Assembly: GCF_024323335.1 (NCBI RefSeq)
Contig: NC_066579.1
Coordinates: forward strand, 252,271,575 to 252,335,574
Reading direction: 5' to 3'
Source of the DNA: Lathyrus oleraceus
Lineage: Eukaryota; Streptophyta; Magnoliopsida; Fabales; Fabaceae
DNA length: 64,000 nt
The position numbers and the translations under genes are program-made. Positions 1 through 13,105 of the stretch are shown in pieces. The notes under the pieces are model-generated. The model was not told the DNA's origin, ran no database searches, and saw only the letters and a list, made by a program, of their open reading frames with translations. The first letter of the stretch is position 1, and each line of letters starts with the position of its first letter.

Positions 1-1232
1 ATTAACTTTTTTCCGAAGCTTTCACATGACTATAATGAAGACCTCATTCGTGTGTTCTACTCTTTATTGTATGATAGACGTGGCTCATCCTTCAAGTTTA
101 CAATAGGTAACACAATTTATGAGTTTACTATTGATCTTTGGAAATCTCTGTTTGGAATCATTATTGTTGGTGCTGATGATGAATCATTGGTGACAGATAC
201 CAACCTTCATCATGACTTAAGTGGAACACTCATTTGAATGAGCTACTTAAAGCTCCTCGTTCTGACAATTGCTATGATCCTATAACAACTGGTCAATTGA
301 AGATGGTTCCTCGGATTTTGTTATGGCTTGTTTCTCATGTGTTGCACCCAAAGAATGGTAGGTTCTCAAGAATATACATGTTAAAATTCATCTTGTTTGT
401 ATTCTTCTGAACAAAATTCGAATTAATTGGGAAAATTACTTCGTGTCACAAATGTTTTCCATCAAGGACTGCAATAAAGGATTTTTATTCTGTTATGTTT
501 CCATGATTGCCAAGATCTTGAACTATTTCAACATTGGGATGCTGAATCGTCAGTATAGATCTTTGAGTTTGGCTCAAGAGTTCTCCCAGCATATTCTAAC
601 CAACATGGGGTACTTTTGGGAAGAAAATTGTCGGGTGTATTACTTTCGTATGGGCAAGAATGGTAGGAAGATATATATTTTCAATGACCCTGCTGAGTTT
701 GGTGATGAAGCTGCATAGACACATGTGGTTGATGATCAGCAAATTGGTACTTCTTAGAATATTCCTCAAGGTGATTATTTTATGCAAGATGTTATTCATG
801 AGGATGCTCATGGTAATAACTTTGTCTAGATTTGATGATCCTTATTCCATCATGACTAAGCTTCAAAACATGAAGTTTAGGAAAGATGGGCGTTATGAGG
901 AAGATTGTCGAAGGCGAGATGCCTTTGAGGCTGATAAAGTGGAGAGATTTTGTCTCATGCAAGAGCACATGACTGCACAAGATGCCAATTTTGAAGCCTT
1001 TGCTTCTTATGTGATGGAAAAGCTTGTCTCTATGCGCAATGAGATGGATGTAAATCATGCAGCTATGATTTCCAGGACCAATCATATGATCTCTTCCCAA
1101 AATGAGAATCATTACCATTATGATCAATTCTATCGAGAAATGTGTGATTTCTTGGATCATCACTTTGGTAATGATGGACAAGGTTGGCATCGGGGAGTGA
1201 GGCCAATGCCTAAGGGGCGTGGAGGACGATAA
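1..1232 (+). pseudogene. Decayed env-like / plant-transposon-type ORF of a copia element
   Basis: Short pieces in changing frames read as one decayed protein: an N-terminal piece at 52-237, a middle piece at 443-718 and a C-terminal piece ending in a Gly/Arg-rich tail at 1230. The order resembles the plant transposon or env-like proteins found after pol in legume Sireviruses, and a PPT-like stretch follows about 450 bases later, as expected for the last ORF of such an element. Frameshifts and stops make it non-functional. The start lies outside the window. The family assignment rests on overall resemblance and context, not on a diagnostic motif, so it is tentative. No transmembrane segment or catalytic residue can be pointed to. 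Confidence 0.45.
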
Positions 1233-1693
1233 GGTGTTGGGTTGTTATGTCTTTGAGTCACATTTCTTGTGGATCATTTATGTCATGGAGTTCATATTTT
1301 GAGTCATCGTGCATTGTTTTTAGTTTATGTCTTGACAATGTTACTACTTGTTTAATGTGAGACAATGGTTTTGATGTGTATTACCTTTGATGACAATATT
1401 GTAATGTTGAGTTTCTATTTCTGTTATGTTAAATTCTATTTATGTTACTTCATGTATGTAGCGTATGTGAGAGTACGTTGTTTCTTTGCAAACACCTTTG
1501 TATGGTATATTGTATATGTGATATGTTGTATCTATGTGATACTGCTAATGGCTTGATTTGTATCCTTTTGATGTTGTCAAGGGTGGAGAAGCATATGAAG
1601 CTATAAAGCTATGATGCATACATTCAGGGGGAGCCTTCACGAAGACACGAAACACATTGTCTCAAGTTTTTCCATCATAAAAAAAGGGGAGTA
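1233..1693 (+). other. 3' non-coding region with polypurine tract
   Basis: There is no supported ORF here; the small open frame at 1365-1556 is low complexity. CAGGGGGAG-like sequence at about 1626 and AAAAAAAGGGGAG at about 1680-1691 are polypurine tracts, the second directly before a TGTGAGTGC sequence that looks like an LTR start. Repeated PPT-like tracts before the 3' LTR are typical of Sireviruses. Confidence 0.5.
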
Positions 1694-2575
<882 letters not shown>

Positions 2576-3107
2576 GATGCAAGAAGTAATTCGAAGGCCA
2601 CCCTTAAGGTCGTATACTCAGAGGTGTGTGGTCCTCTTTAGGTAGATTCGATTGGAGGTAACATGTACTTTGTTAAATTCATAGAGGATTTCAGTCGAAA
2701 ATTATGGACATACCTAATCAAGAAGAAAAGTGATGTGCTTTAGGTGTTCACAAAGTTCAAAGTTATGGTGGAGAGACAAAGTGGCCACAAGATCAAAACT
2801 TTGAGGACTTATGGTGGTGGAGAATATGTGTCGAGAAACTTTGATGCATTATGTGAAAGGAGATGGATTATCTATGAGGTGATGCCACCATACACTCCTC
2901 AACAAAATGGTACTGCTGAAAAGAAGAACAGGGCCATCATAAATATGTTAAGAAGTATGTTAAAGGGAAAGAATATACTAAATGAGTTATGGGGTGAAGT
3001 TGTGTCGATTGCAACATACATCTTAAACAGATGTCCAATGAAGAAGCTAGAAGGAATCACACCAGAAGATTGTTGGTCTGGTGTCAAGCCTAGCTTAAGC
3101 CTGAAGG
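2576..3107 (+). pseudogene. Copia integrase core fragment (not Sirevirus)
   Basis: The frame through 2603-3107 encodes the central part of a Ty1/copia integrase: the first catalytic region (YSEVCGP), the glycine-rich second region and the PQQNGTAE block with the catalytic Glu. In-frame TAG codons occur at about 2639 and 2741, both where the family usually has Gln. The second catalytic Asp appears replaced by Tyr (LRTYGGGEY where family members have TDGGGEY), so the enzyme would be inactive even without the stops. GAG, protease, RT and RNase H are absent. The fragment ends at 3107, where a minus-strand copia LTR begins with TGTGAAAAC. The style of the sequence suggests the Tork/TNT-like lineage, but this is only an impression. 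Confidence 0.8.
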
Positions 3108-3782
3108 TGTGAAAACATAAGAAATGTGGGTTTGAATTGGGTTTTACAAGCAAAAGCTTTTTCCAAAACAAGAACGCCACTAATAGGTTAATAACAAATA
3201 GATAAAAACACAAGTATTTTTATCCTGGTTCGCTTGAAACTCAAAGCTACTCCAGTCCACCCGCCAATGTGATTTTGCATTATACACAAGGACTTAATCC
3301 ACTATAATCAACAGATTACAATAATCATAAAGAATAACCTTCTTTGTCTTCTAAAGGATTCAACTATACCCTAGTCTCCTTAAGGATCACAAAGAACAAC
3401 CTTCTTTGTCTTTCCAAGGATAACCTCCTCAAGGAATCAAACAAATAATTTGAATAATATTTTGTGTGTTACAAGTTGCTTCTATATAAGCAGATTTTAT
3501 ACAAATGATAAACAAACACTTAAAGAAAAATTGTGTACAGGAGAATGATAGCTTTTCACAAAGAAATAGACTTGTCCCAACATTTTCTTCAAGTCTCCAA
3601 GTCTCACTTATATAGCATAAGAAGAAGATCGTTGGAGGAAAAAAAGGGAAAAGCTCAAAGAGAGGTTGTCCATTGTTGGATAGGAGAGGAGTGATATTAT
3701 GTACTGTCATTTGCCCACAAAATCAATGACAAGTATGAAATCAAGTAGTGGAAAGGATATTTGATTTGTATTATGTACTATT
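3108..3782 (-). repeat. 3' LTR of minus-strand copia, distal half
   Basis: On the minus strand this half-LTR ends in ...TTTTCACA at 3108. It contains the reverse complement of a stretch found near the ends of many legume copia LTRs (an ACCAGGATAAAAATACTTGTG-like motif, about 3205-3225). Its other half is at 13106-13726; the two were separated by insertion of the Sirevirus at 3783-13100, as the CTATT duplication at the junctions shows. Joined length would be about 1.3 kb with TG...CA ends. Confidence 0.7.
3778..3782. repeat. Target-site duplication CTATT, left copy
   Basis: CTATT stands directly before the TGTTGGTTCT start of the 5' LTR, and the same five bases directly follow the 3' LTR at 13101-13105. 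A perfect 5-bp duplication is the standard mark of LTR-retrotransposon integration and fixes the element borders. Confidence 0.95.
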
Positions 3783-4753
3783 TGTTGGTTCTATGTGTTG
3801 GCATCAATTTTGGTAAAACTTAGTGTTATCATAAGATGTCACGCGTGTTGTCTTGACATGTGATATCAGCTTCCTGCAGGTTGTTTGAATATGGTTGTGC
3901 AGGAGTTAGCCAAGATGTCAGACCCGATGTTAAGACATGTGCATACAGAACATTCAGTCTAAATGTTATGTGTTTTGTTGTTGTGCTTTTCATGCAAATC
4001 TTTGTGTGCTTATGTGGAGATTGCATGCGTTATTCAAGGAGTAATTCTATTTAAAACCAGAATGTTCTATTTTCCAAAAAGGAATGGTTAGCTGCTGTTT
4101 CTTAGAAGATACGCAATTAAAATAGAATTAGGGTTTCATGCTGCCCAAGCCCATTCAAAAAGCTTCTATTTAAAGGTCATGTAAAACCTATTTTAGACAC
4201 ACAAGATACGAATGATGAAGTGAGAGAGTTTTAGTCTTGTGTGAACTTGTGAATTGTGAGCCATTCATTCATCTTGTTGATGTATGAATTGGACTGAGTT
4301 TTATGTTGTAATTTGTCCACTCTAAGCTTTGAAGTACGAGTGTATTTGTTTACTTGATTGAAGCTTTTAAGGAAGATCAAGTATCTGTCCTTGAAGTGTG
4401 TCTTCCTTCTTTTTTGTATTTGTTCTAGTACCACTGCTGTGATTGAGGGGGAGTGAGTAGGGTCTCATATCTAAGAGTTCTTAGATAGAAGTCACACGGG
4501 TACAGATTAGGTGAAAATACTATAACTTGAAGTTATTTACTGAGAGTCTTCGAATTAATTTTATTTAGTGGATTTCCTTCCTGGCTTGGTAGCCCCCAGA
4601 CGTAGGTGAGTTTGCACCGAACTGGGTTAACAATTGCTTGTGTCACTTATTCAATTGTTTCTCTGTTTTTATCCTGTTTATATTTCACTTGGTGTTCAGA
4701 TATTAGTGTTGTGACATTACCTTCGACATCTCATATCTGATACCAGAATTTCA
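3783..4753 (+). repeat. 5' LTR of Sirevirus 1
   Basis: It runs from TGTTGGTTCT to GAATTTCA, 971 bases, and matches 12123-13100 along its whole length. A TATTTAAAG box lies at 4167-4175 and is probably the promoter. The main length difference from the 3' LTR is a short GGGTTTTA-type insertion in the latter near 12573. Confidence 0.95.
4167..4175 (+). promoter_or_regulatory. TATA-like box of Sirevirus 1 LTR
   Basis: TATTTAAAG lies about 385 bases into the LTR. The related LTR of Sirevirus 2 has the more canonical TATAAAAAG at the matching place (30032-30040), which supports the assignment. The 3' LTR has the same box at 12507-12515. Confidence 0.55.
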
Positions 4754-4755
4754 AT

Positions 4756-4767
4756 TGGTATCAGAGC
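4756..4767 (+). other. Primer binding site, initiator tRNA-Met type
   Basis: TGGTATCAGAGC begins two bases after the LTR end. It is complementary to the 3' end of plant initiator tRNA-Met, the usual primer of copia elements. Confidence 0.95.
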
Positions 4768-4819
4768 AGGCATCCTGCTCTGCTCTGGGTGAGATCTTGG
4801 GACGTTACTTTCTGGTACT

Positions 4820-7800
4820 ATGGATAGAGACGGAGGATCTGTGCATAGACCACCAATTCTGGATGGATCTAACTATGACTACTGGAAACCTCGGATGGTA
4901 GCCTTCCTGAAATGGTTGGATAATAAAGCTTGGAAGGTTGTTCTAACAGGCTGGGAACATCCCTTCACTACAAAGGATGAAGAAGTTACAATTGATAAGA
5001 AGCCTGAGGAAGAATGGACCAAGGAGGAGGATGAACTAGCTCTTGGAAACTCTAAAGCATTTAATGCTATATTCAATGGGATTGATAAGAAAATCTTCAG
5101 ACTGGTGAACAATTGTGAGGTGGCTAAAGATGCTTGGAATATTCTCAAAACCACTCACGAAGGTACCTCTAGAGTGAAGATATCTAGATTACAGCTACTT
5201 ACTATAAAGTTTGAGAATTTTAGGATGAAAGAAGATGAAAGTATTCATGACTTCCATATGAATATCCTTGAAATTGCTAATGCCTCAGGAGCCCTGGGTA
5301 AGAAGATGCCAGATGAAAAGCTCGTGAGGAAAATTCTCAAATCACTTCCCAAGAGATTTTCCATGAAAGTGACAGCCATAGAAGAATCTCAAGATATCTG
5401 GAAGATGAGAGTGGATGAGCTAATTGGATCCCTCCAAACATTTGAGTTAGGAATGAGTGATGGATCTAAAAAGAAAGTCAAAAGCATAGCCTTTGTGTCA
5501 AACACTGAAGGTAAAAAGGAATAAAGTAGTCAGGATACTGATGAAGATATGGCAAATGATTTAGCATTACTTGGAAGACAATTCAACAAAATCCTGAAGA
5601 GGATGGATGTGAGGTCAAAGTCTAATGTCAAGAACAACTCATTTGAAGTCAGTAGGCCCAATGATGTTGGAAGAAGAACAAAATCTGAAGAAAAATCCAG
5701 ACAGGGCAAAGGAATTCAGTGCCATGAATGTGAAGGGTATGGTCACATTAGAGATGAATGTGTGACCTATCTCAAGAAACAGAAGAAGAGTCTTGCTGTT
5801 ACTTAGTCTGATGATAATTCTGAAAGTGAAACAGAAGGAGGATTTGCCAATCTTGTGACTGCCTTGACTGGGAGATAGGATCCTGATGAAGACTCCAGTG
5901 ATGATGAATTGACCTTTGATGAATTAGCTACTTCTTATAGGAAGTTGTGTTTCAGAAGTGAAGAAGTGTGTCAACATGTGGAGAATCAGAAGAAACTGAT
6001 AACTCAGCTAGAGACTGAGAGGACAGAACACTTAGAAACCATCTATAAGTTAAAGATTGAAGCTATGTTCCTGAATTCCAAACTGGATGAGATGACAAAG
6101 TATGTCAGAATGTTAAACAGTGGATCTGACACCTTAGACAAAATCCTTCAGGCCGGAAAGATGGCAGGAGACATTACTGGCATTGGGTTCAATGAATCCT
6201 CTCTTGACTGTAGTCTCACTGGTAGCAAACTAAAGATGTCACATCAGGTGTCTCAATATCACAAGGAAAGACAACATAAAGGAAAACGCCAAAGACGGAG
6301 ATGTCATTACTGTGGGAAATTTGGTCACATAAAACCATTATGCTTTAGGCTGTATGGTTATCCTAGTCCTACTCATCAACCTAGACCCAAACAACACATC
6401 TCTGCTAATAGAAAATAGTGGGTTCCTAGGGATAATGCTACTAACTTGATATCTCACACTTCCTTCAGAGTCTCAGCTAAAGAAGATTGGTTCTTTGACA
6501 GTGGATGCTCCAGACGCATGACTGGAAACAAACACCTGCTAGTTGACCTTCAATCCCATGTCACCAGTTATGTAACTTTTGGTGATGGAGCAAAGGGTGA
6601 AATCAAGGGGATTGGAAAGATGAACTGCCCTGGAGTTCCTAACCTTGACAATGTGCTGCTTGTTAAAGGATTGACTACAAACCTGATCAGCATCAGTCAA
6701 CTATGTGATCAAGATCTAAATGTGAACTTCACAAAAACTGAATGCTTGATTACTAATGCAAAAAATAAGGTGATCATGAGAGGAGTCAGATCCAAGGACA
6801 ACTGCTATATGTGGATTTCTCAAGAAACTAGTTATTCATCAATATGCGCTCTAGCTAAAGAAGAAGAACTGAAACTATGGCATCAAAAACTGGGTCATCT
6901 GCATCTTAAAGGAATTAAGAGGATCATATTTTTTGAAGTTGCCAGAGGAATCCCAAAATTTAAGATTGAAGAAGGAAGAGTATGTGGTGAATGTCATATT
7001 GGAAAGCAGACAAAGATGTCACATCAGAAGATCAAACATGACACCACATCTAGAGTGCTGGAACTTCTCCACATGGACTTGATGGGACCTATGCAAGTGG
7101 AAAGTCTTGGTGGGAAAAGGTATGCTTATGTTGTGGTGGACGACTTCTCCAGATATACCTGGATGAATTTTATAAGGGAAAAATCTGATGTGTTTGATGT
7201 GTTCAAAGACCTTTGCAAAACACTTCAAAGAGAAAGAGAAAGTCATGTTATCAGAATCAGAAGTGATCATGGGTAAGAATTTGAGAACAGTAAATTTGCT
7301 GAATTTTGTTCATCTGAAGGGATTGGTCATGAGTTCTCTTCTCCCATTACGCCTCTGCAAAATGGTGTGGTGGAAAGGGAAAATAGAACTCTCCAAGAAT
7401 CTGCTAGAGCTATGATTCATGCTAAGAAGTTTCCTTACCATTTCTGGGCCAAAGCTATGAACACGACCTGCTATGTTCACAACAGAGTAACCTTGAGAAA
7501 AGGGACCTCAACCACTTTATATGAAGTCTGGAAGGGAAGAAGACCTACTGTCAAATACTTCCATGTGTTTGGTAGTAAATGTTATATCCTAGCTGATCGT
7601 GAACAAAGAAGGAAAATGGATCCCAAGAGTGATGAAGGAATATTTTTGGGCTACTCAACAAACAGCAGAGCCTTTAGAGTTTTTAATTCCAGAACAAAAG
7701 TTATGATGGAATCTATCCATGTTGTTGTTGATGATCAAGAGACTGATGTCACAGACGATGTTGAAACATTTTTAAATGATGCCCCAGCTGAACTCCTGGA

Positions 7801-9741
7801 CAAAAGTAGTGAGAGTAAGTCCACTCAAGTTGAACCTGAAGTTGATCAAGTAAATAAGGGACCCTCTATCAGAATTCAGAAGGATCATCCTAAAGATCTC
7901 ATTATAGGATACCCAAATAAAGGGGTCACCACTAGATCAAGGGAAGTGATCTCACATGCCTGTTTTGCATCCAAGTTTGAGCCTAAGTATGTTAAAGAAG
8001 CCTTAACTGATGAATTCTGGATCAATGCCATGCAGGAAGAGTTAGGCCAATTCAAGAGAAATGAAGTATGGGAATTGGTTCCAAGACCTGAAGGAATAAA
8101 TGTTATTAGAACAAAGTGGGTTTACAAGAATAAATCTGATAAAAAGGTGTGGTTACTAGAAATAAAGCAAGCTTGGTAGCACAAGGATACACTAAAGTTG
8201 AAGGAGTTGACTTTGATGAAACATTTTCTCCTGTAGCTCTCCTGGAGTCCATTAGATTATTGCTAGGAGTGGCATGTATTCTGAAGTTTAAACTGTTCCA
8301 AATGGATGTGAAAAGTGCCTTCTTAAATGGCTACTTGAATGAGGAAGTATATCTTGAACAACTAAAGGGATTCACAGACCCAAATCTTCCAAAGCATGTG
8401 TATAAGTTGAGGAAAGCTCTTTATGGGTTGAAACAAGCTCCTAGAGCTTGGTATGAGAGACTCGCAGTGTTTCTCATTTACAATGGATACAGAAAGGGAG
8501 GCATTGATAAGACTTTATTTGTCAAAGATGAAGGAGGAAAGCTCATGGTGGCTCAGATCTATGTGGATGACATCGTGTTTGGTGGGATGTCAAGTAAGAT
8601 GGTTCAACATTTTGTTAAGCAAATGAAGTTTGAATTTGAAATGAGCCTTGTTGGAGAACTAACCTATTTTCTTGGCCTGTAAGTCAAGCAAATGGAAGAT
8701 TTTATCTTTCTATCTCAAAGTAAATATGCCAAGAATATTGTTAAGAAGTTTGGCATGGAGAATGCGAGCCACAAGAGGACACATGCTCCTACTCATCTGA
8801 AAGTGTCTAAAGATGAAAATGGTGTCAGTGTGGATCAAAGTCTCTACAAAAGCATGATAGGGAGTCTGCTATATCTCACAGCAAGCAGACCTGAAATTGC
8901 TTTTGTTATAGGTGTATGTGCTAGATATCAAGCTGAACCAAAGGTGAGCCATATAAACCAAGTGAAAAGGATCCTGAAATATGTCAATGGCAGTAGTGAC
9001 TAAAGGATGTTATACACTCATGGATCTGAATCTATGTTGTCTGGATATTGTGATGCTAATTGGGCTGGAAGAGATGATGATAGGAAAAGCACATCAGGAG
9101 GATGCTTCTTCTTGGGGAACAATTTAATATTATGGTTTAGTAAGAAGAAAAATTGTGTTTCTCTGTCTACTGCTGAAGCTGAATACATAGCAGCTGGAAG
9201 TAGTTGTTCTCAACTGGTGTGGATGAAACAAATGTTGACTGAATATAATGTCACGCAAGATGTCATGACATTGTACTGTGGCAACCTGAGTGCTATAAAC
9301 ATCTCAAAGAATCCTATTCAGCACAGCAGGACAAAACATATTGATATCCGTCACCATTTTATTAGAGAACTCGTGAAGGATAAGATTGTAGCCTTAGAGC
9401 ATGTTGCTACTGAGATGCAGTTAGCTGATATTTTTACAAAGGCCTTGGATACAATTCATTATGAAGTCCTGAGAGGAAAATTAGGGATTTGCATTTATGA
9501 AGACTTGTGGCAATTAATATGGAGTGGAAAAAGTAAGCAAATTAGTGTCTATGTGGCTAAAATAAAGCACCCCCATTATGGTAAATCATCACCTAGTTTT
9601 GGAAATTCCATTTATCACGTCTTCACACGCTACCCCCATAACCTCACTACCTACTCCAACTCTTCCATCTTCCTGTTCCTTCTTCACACACCTCTGCTAG
9701 GGAAATTGCACTTTTTCCAGAAAAACTCCAAAATGTCATAA
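4820..9741 (+). pseudogene. Sirevirus 1 gag-pol polyprotein, interrupted
   Basis: ATG at 4820 follows the PBS. In order: capsid-like gag; zinc knuckle CHECEGYGHIRDEC (about 5718); coiled-coil stretch (5909-6120); second knuckle CHYCGKFGHIKPLC (about 6303); protease with DSGCS (about 6500); the zinc region before integrase (HQKLGHLH...CGEC, 6880-7000); integrase core with DLMGP, RSDHG and QNGVVERENR; RT with MDVKSAFLNG and YVDD (about 8560); RNase H with YCDANWAG and STAEAEY up to ADIFTKALD (about 9440). In-frame stops lie at 5522, 5804, 5876, 6416, 7274, 8680 and 9001, and a frameshift near 8140 separates the gag-integrase frame from the RT frame. Most stops fit one transition at a Gln or Trp codon. 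All domains are recognisable but the ORF is dead. Confidence 0.93.
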
Positions 9742-9801
9742 CATCAATATACTTCTGCTTCAAAAAATACTAAGTCTACCCAAAAAGTTAGCGCTCCTCT
9801 C

Positions 9802-11597
9802 ATGGACATTCCCGATGATGAGATTCTGGATGTTGTTCCTCTCTCTGTCATTCCCTTCGAGGCCATTGATTTGAACCAACCCGTGGATGCCTCAGCTTCT
9901 ACATGCCCCAATCAAGGTAACATCTCTAGTATTCCTTCTGGCTCAACTCCTGCCACTAATTCTAAGGAAGATATACACCACACTGATCGTGTTATAAGAA
10001 ACCTAGTCACTAGAATCCTTAATGAAGGATATTCTGTGAAGGGAGTTTCTACTCCCCTGTCTAAAATGTACCCCTCTCCTGAGGTTGAACAACATAGTGA
10101 GAAGGATGATGATTCCTCCAGTTCTGAGAAGGACATGGCTATTGAAGGGTTGTACTCTCTAGGGAAAACTGTGTCTGAAAAAGGAAAATTTGTGGCATCT
10201 AAAACTGTCAATGCTTCCCACTCTGAGAAGCATGATGATGCAAACAATGTGATTGGCCTAGAGGATGATAGGTCTGATGATCAAGAGGAGAGTTTACTTC
10301 ATCACTTAAAGACAAGTGTGGCTAAACGCATGAAGACTCGAAAAGGAAGATTTGTGGCTGAACTTATGTCAACTATAAAAGCTAAGAAGAGTGCTGGTAT
10401 TGGTCCCTCCAAATCTTGGAGCATGGTTGAAGTGAAGAAGAGGAAGGTCAGAGAAGATTCTGAGTCTGAAGAGGATGTTGAGGAAGATGTCCCTGACATC
10501 TCGCCTGTGAAGAAAACCACTGCTAGGAAGTCTTCTGTTAAAGTTGTTGTTGTTCATTTGGATAACATCTCCTTCCATCTTGAGGATGGAGCTGCCAAGT
10601 GGAAATTTGTGATTCAAAGAAGGGTGGCTTTGGAAAGGGAGTTAGGAAAAGATGTTGTTGATGTCAAGGAGGTCATGGACCTAATAAAGGCTGCTGGGTT
10701 GTTGAAGACTGTGGTTGGGTTCTCTCAATCCTATGAGGGTTTAGTTAAGGAATTCATTGTCAACATTCCTGAGGATATTGATGATAAGAATAGAAAGGAA
10801 TTTTGCAAGGTGTTTGTGAGGGGTAAGTATATCACATTCTCTCCCGCTGTTATTAATAATTTTCTAGGAAGAAAAATTGAGGGTGCAGGTGAATTGGAAG
10901 CTACAGATAATGAGGTCTGTAAAGAGATTACAGCTAGGCAGGTGAAAGGTTGGCCTATTATAAAGCATCTTCCTGCTGGGAAGTTAACTGTCAAGTATGT
11001 TATATTGCATAAAATAGGAGCTGCAAATTGGGTCCCTACCAACCATATTTCCACCATTGCTAATACCCTTGGAAGGTTTATTTTTGTTGTTGGAACGAAA
11101 GTGAATTTTGACTATGGTAGATTTATGTTTGAACAAATCATCAAGTATCTACTAATGTAGTTAAGCTACCTATTGCCTTTCCCTCTATGATCTGTGGGAT
11201 TATCCTGAATCAACACCCTGGTATTCTATGCTCCAATGACTTACCTAGTAGAAGAAAACCTGCTCTATCTGTGCACTATAAATTGTTTGAATGCAGTCAT
11301 GTCGAGGATATTGTCATGACATTTGCCATGAAAAAGCCAACCTCAAAAGTTGGAACAATTGCTGAGCTTAAGGAGACTTACAAAGATCTGGGTGAAGGGA
11401 TAATGGTAGCAACGGCTAGGAAACAATCGTTGGAAACCTTGATTGCAAGCTTGGAGCAGGCTGAAGGTGAAAATATTAAACATGTTAAGGAAGCTGAAGC
11501 CCACACCTCTAGTGAGAGGTCTGCAAACAATGATGAGACAAGTGGCAATTCAGTTTCTGGTGCTGATGAAGCTGCAAGCTCAAGCTCTACTGATTAG
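9802..11597 (+). pseudogene. Sirevirus env-like ORF, one frameshift
   Basis: This ORF follows RNase H in the same frame. Only one stop (TAA, 9739-9741) lies between pol and the ATG at 9802, as in SIRE1, where the env-like ORF is thought to be reached by stop read-through. The first part (9802-11160) is 452 codons: an acidic, Ser-rich N-terminal half with KKRKV-like basic patches (about 10430-10520), then a region typical of legume env-like proteins (GFSQSYEGLVKEF). A frameshift near 11145 moves the rest into another frame (to 11597), ending in a probable coiled coil and a Ser-rich tail. I see no convincing signal peptide or transmembrane helix, so the env name reflects family position rather than shown function. 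Confidence 0.85.
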
Positions 11598-12122
11598 CTC
11601 CTTTGACTTTGGTCCCTATTGATGTGATGGTTTTCTTTGATGTTTTTGATAGATTTCCTTGTTTTTGGTTTGTTGATCTGTTTCTTAGCTTGCTTACAGC
11701 TGATTATATACTTGGTTTTGTAACCCTTTAACTTTTGACATTTCGGTTAATGACTAAATAGACATTTATTTTGTCTCTTTGGTCTCTTTTGGATAAAAAG
11801 GGGGAGAAGTAGTTATAGCTAGATGATGTTTGACTGATACAAAGAGGGAGAATTGTCTGGAGTGTAGTTGAACTGTCTGGTGTGTAGTTGTGTGGCATAG
11901 GGGGAGAATTCTCTGTGTTTTGTATGTGTGAAGCAAGTTGTTTCTTGGTGTGGACTAGCTTAAGGGGGAGGTGGTGTGTTCTAAGCACAAGCGTTTGTGT
12001 GTTTACTAGTTATTTTTTCTGCGTGTATGTTTACTTCTGCTGCTGAACTGATACTTTGATTGATTTCTTGTGAACGTATGATCTGATGTATGTTTTAGCC
12101 AAAATTTGCCAAAGGGGGAGTT
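11598..12122 (+). other. Multiple polypurine tracts before Sirevirus 1 3' LTR
   Basis: At least five purine tracts of the form AAGGGGGAG occur: 11795-11806, 11841-11850, 11898-11906, 11961-11970 and 12111-12120. The last stands two bases before the LTR and should be the functional plus-strand primer. Repeated PPTs in this place are a described Sirevirus hallmark. No ORF is supported in this stretch. Confidence 0.85.
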
Positions 12123-13100
12123 TGTTGGTTCTATGTGTTGGCATCAATTTTGGTAAAACTTAGTGTTATCACAAGATGTCACGCGTGTTGTCTTGACATG
12201 TGATATCAGCTTCCTGCAGGTTGTTTGAATATGGTTATGCAGGAGTTAGCCAAGATGTCAAACCCGATGTTAAGACATTTGCATATAGAACATTCAGTCT
12301 GAATGTTATGTGTTTTGTTGTTGCGCTTTTCATGTAAATATTTCTGTGCTTATGTGGAGATTGCATGCGTTATTCAAGGAGTAATTCTATTTAAAACTAG
12401 AATGTTATATTTTCCAAAAACGAATGATTAGCTGATGTTTCTTAGAAGATACACAATTAAAATAGAATTAGGGTTTCATGCTGCCCAGGCCCATTCAAAA
12501 AGCTTCTATTTAAAGGCCATGTAAAACCGGTTTTAGACACACAAGATACGAACGGTGAAGTGAGAGAGTTTTAGGGTTTTAGTCTTGTGTGAACTTGTGA
12601 ATTGTGAGCCATTCATTCATCTTGTTGATTTATGAATTGGACTGAGTTTTATGTTGTAATTTATCCACTCTAAGCTTTGAAGTACGAGTGTATTTGTTTA
12701 CTTGATTGAGCTTTTAAGAAAGATCAAGTATGTGTCCTTGAAGTGTGTCTTCTTTCTTTTTTGTATTTGTTCTAGTATCACTGTTGTGATTGAGGGGGAC
12801 TGAGTAGGGTCTCATATCTAAGAGTTCTTAGATAGAAGTCACACGGGTAGAGATTAGGTGAAAAGACTGTAACTTGAAGTTATTTATTGAGAGTGTTTGA
12901 ACTAATTATGTTTAGTGGATTTCCTTCCTGGCTTGGTAGCCCCCAGACGTAGGTGAGTTTGCACCAAACTGGGTTAACAATTGCTTGTGTCACTTATTCA
13001 ATTGTTTCTCTGTTTTTATCCTGTTTATATTTCACTTGTTGTTCAGATATTAGTGTCGTGACATTACCTTCGACATCTCATATCTGATACCAGAATTTCA
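12123..13100 (+). repeat. 3' LTR of Sirevirus 1
   Basis: 978 bases, from TGTTGGTTCT to GAATTTCA, followed by the CTATT duplication. It carries the same TATTTAAAG box as the 5' LTR at 12507-12515. Confidence 0.95.
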
Positions 13101-13105
13101 CTATT
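13101..13105. repeat. Target-site duplication CTATT, right copy
   Basis: It matches 3778-3782 and closes the Sirevirus 1 insertion. Confidence 0.95.

Larger units (their letters stand above)
3783..13100 (+). mobile_element. Complete Sirevirus (Ty1/copia) with env-like ORF, Sirevirus 1
   Basis: This 9.3 kb element has two LTRs (3783-4753 and 12123-13100), a PBS matching initiator tRNA-Met, gag with two zinc knuckles, protease, integrase, RT and RNase H in copia order, an env-like ORF and a series of PPTs before the 3' LTR. It is flanked by CTATT. By eye the LTRs differ at roughly 40 positions in about 970 plus small indels, so the insertion is not recent. Reading frames carry several stops and two frameshifts. 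It sits inside the 3' LTR of a minus-strand copia element. Extra ORF and multiple PPTs place it in the SIRE1/Maximus group. Confidence 0.95.

Noticed and set aside
9912..11057. Minus-strand ORFs of 72-111 codons
   Set aside because: Antisense shadows of the Sirevirus env-like ORF with no family features.
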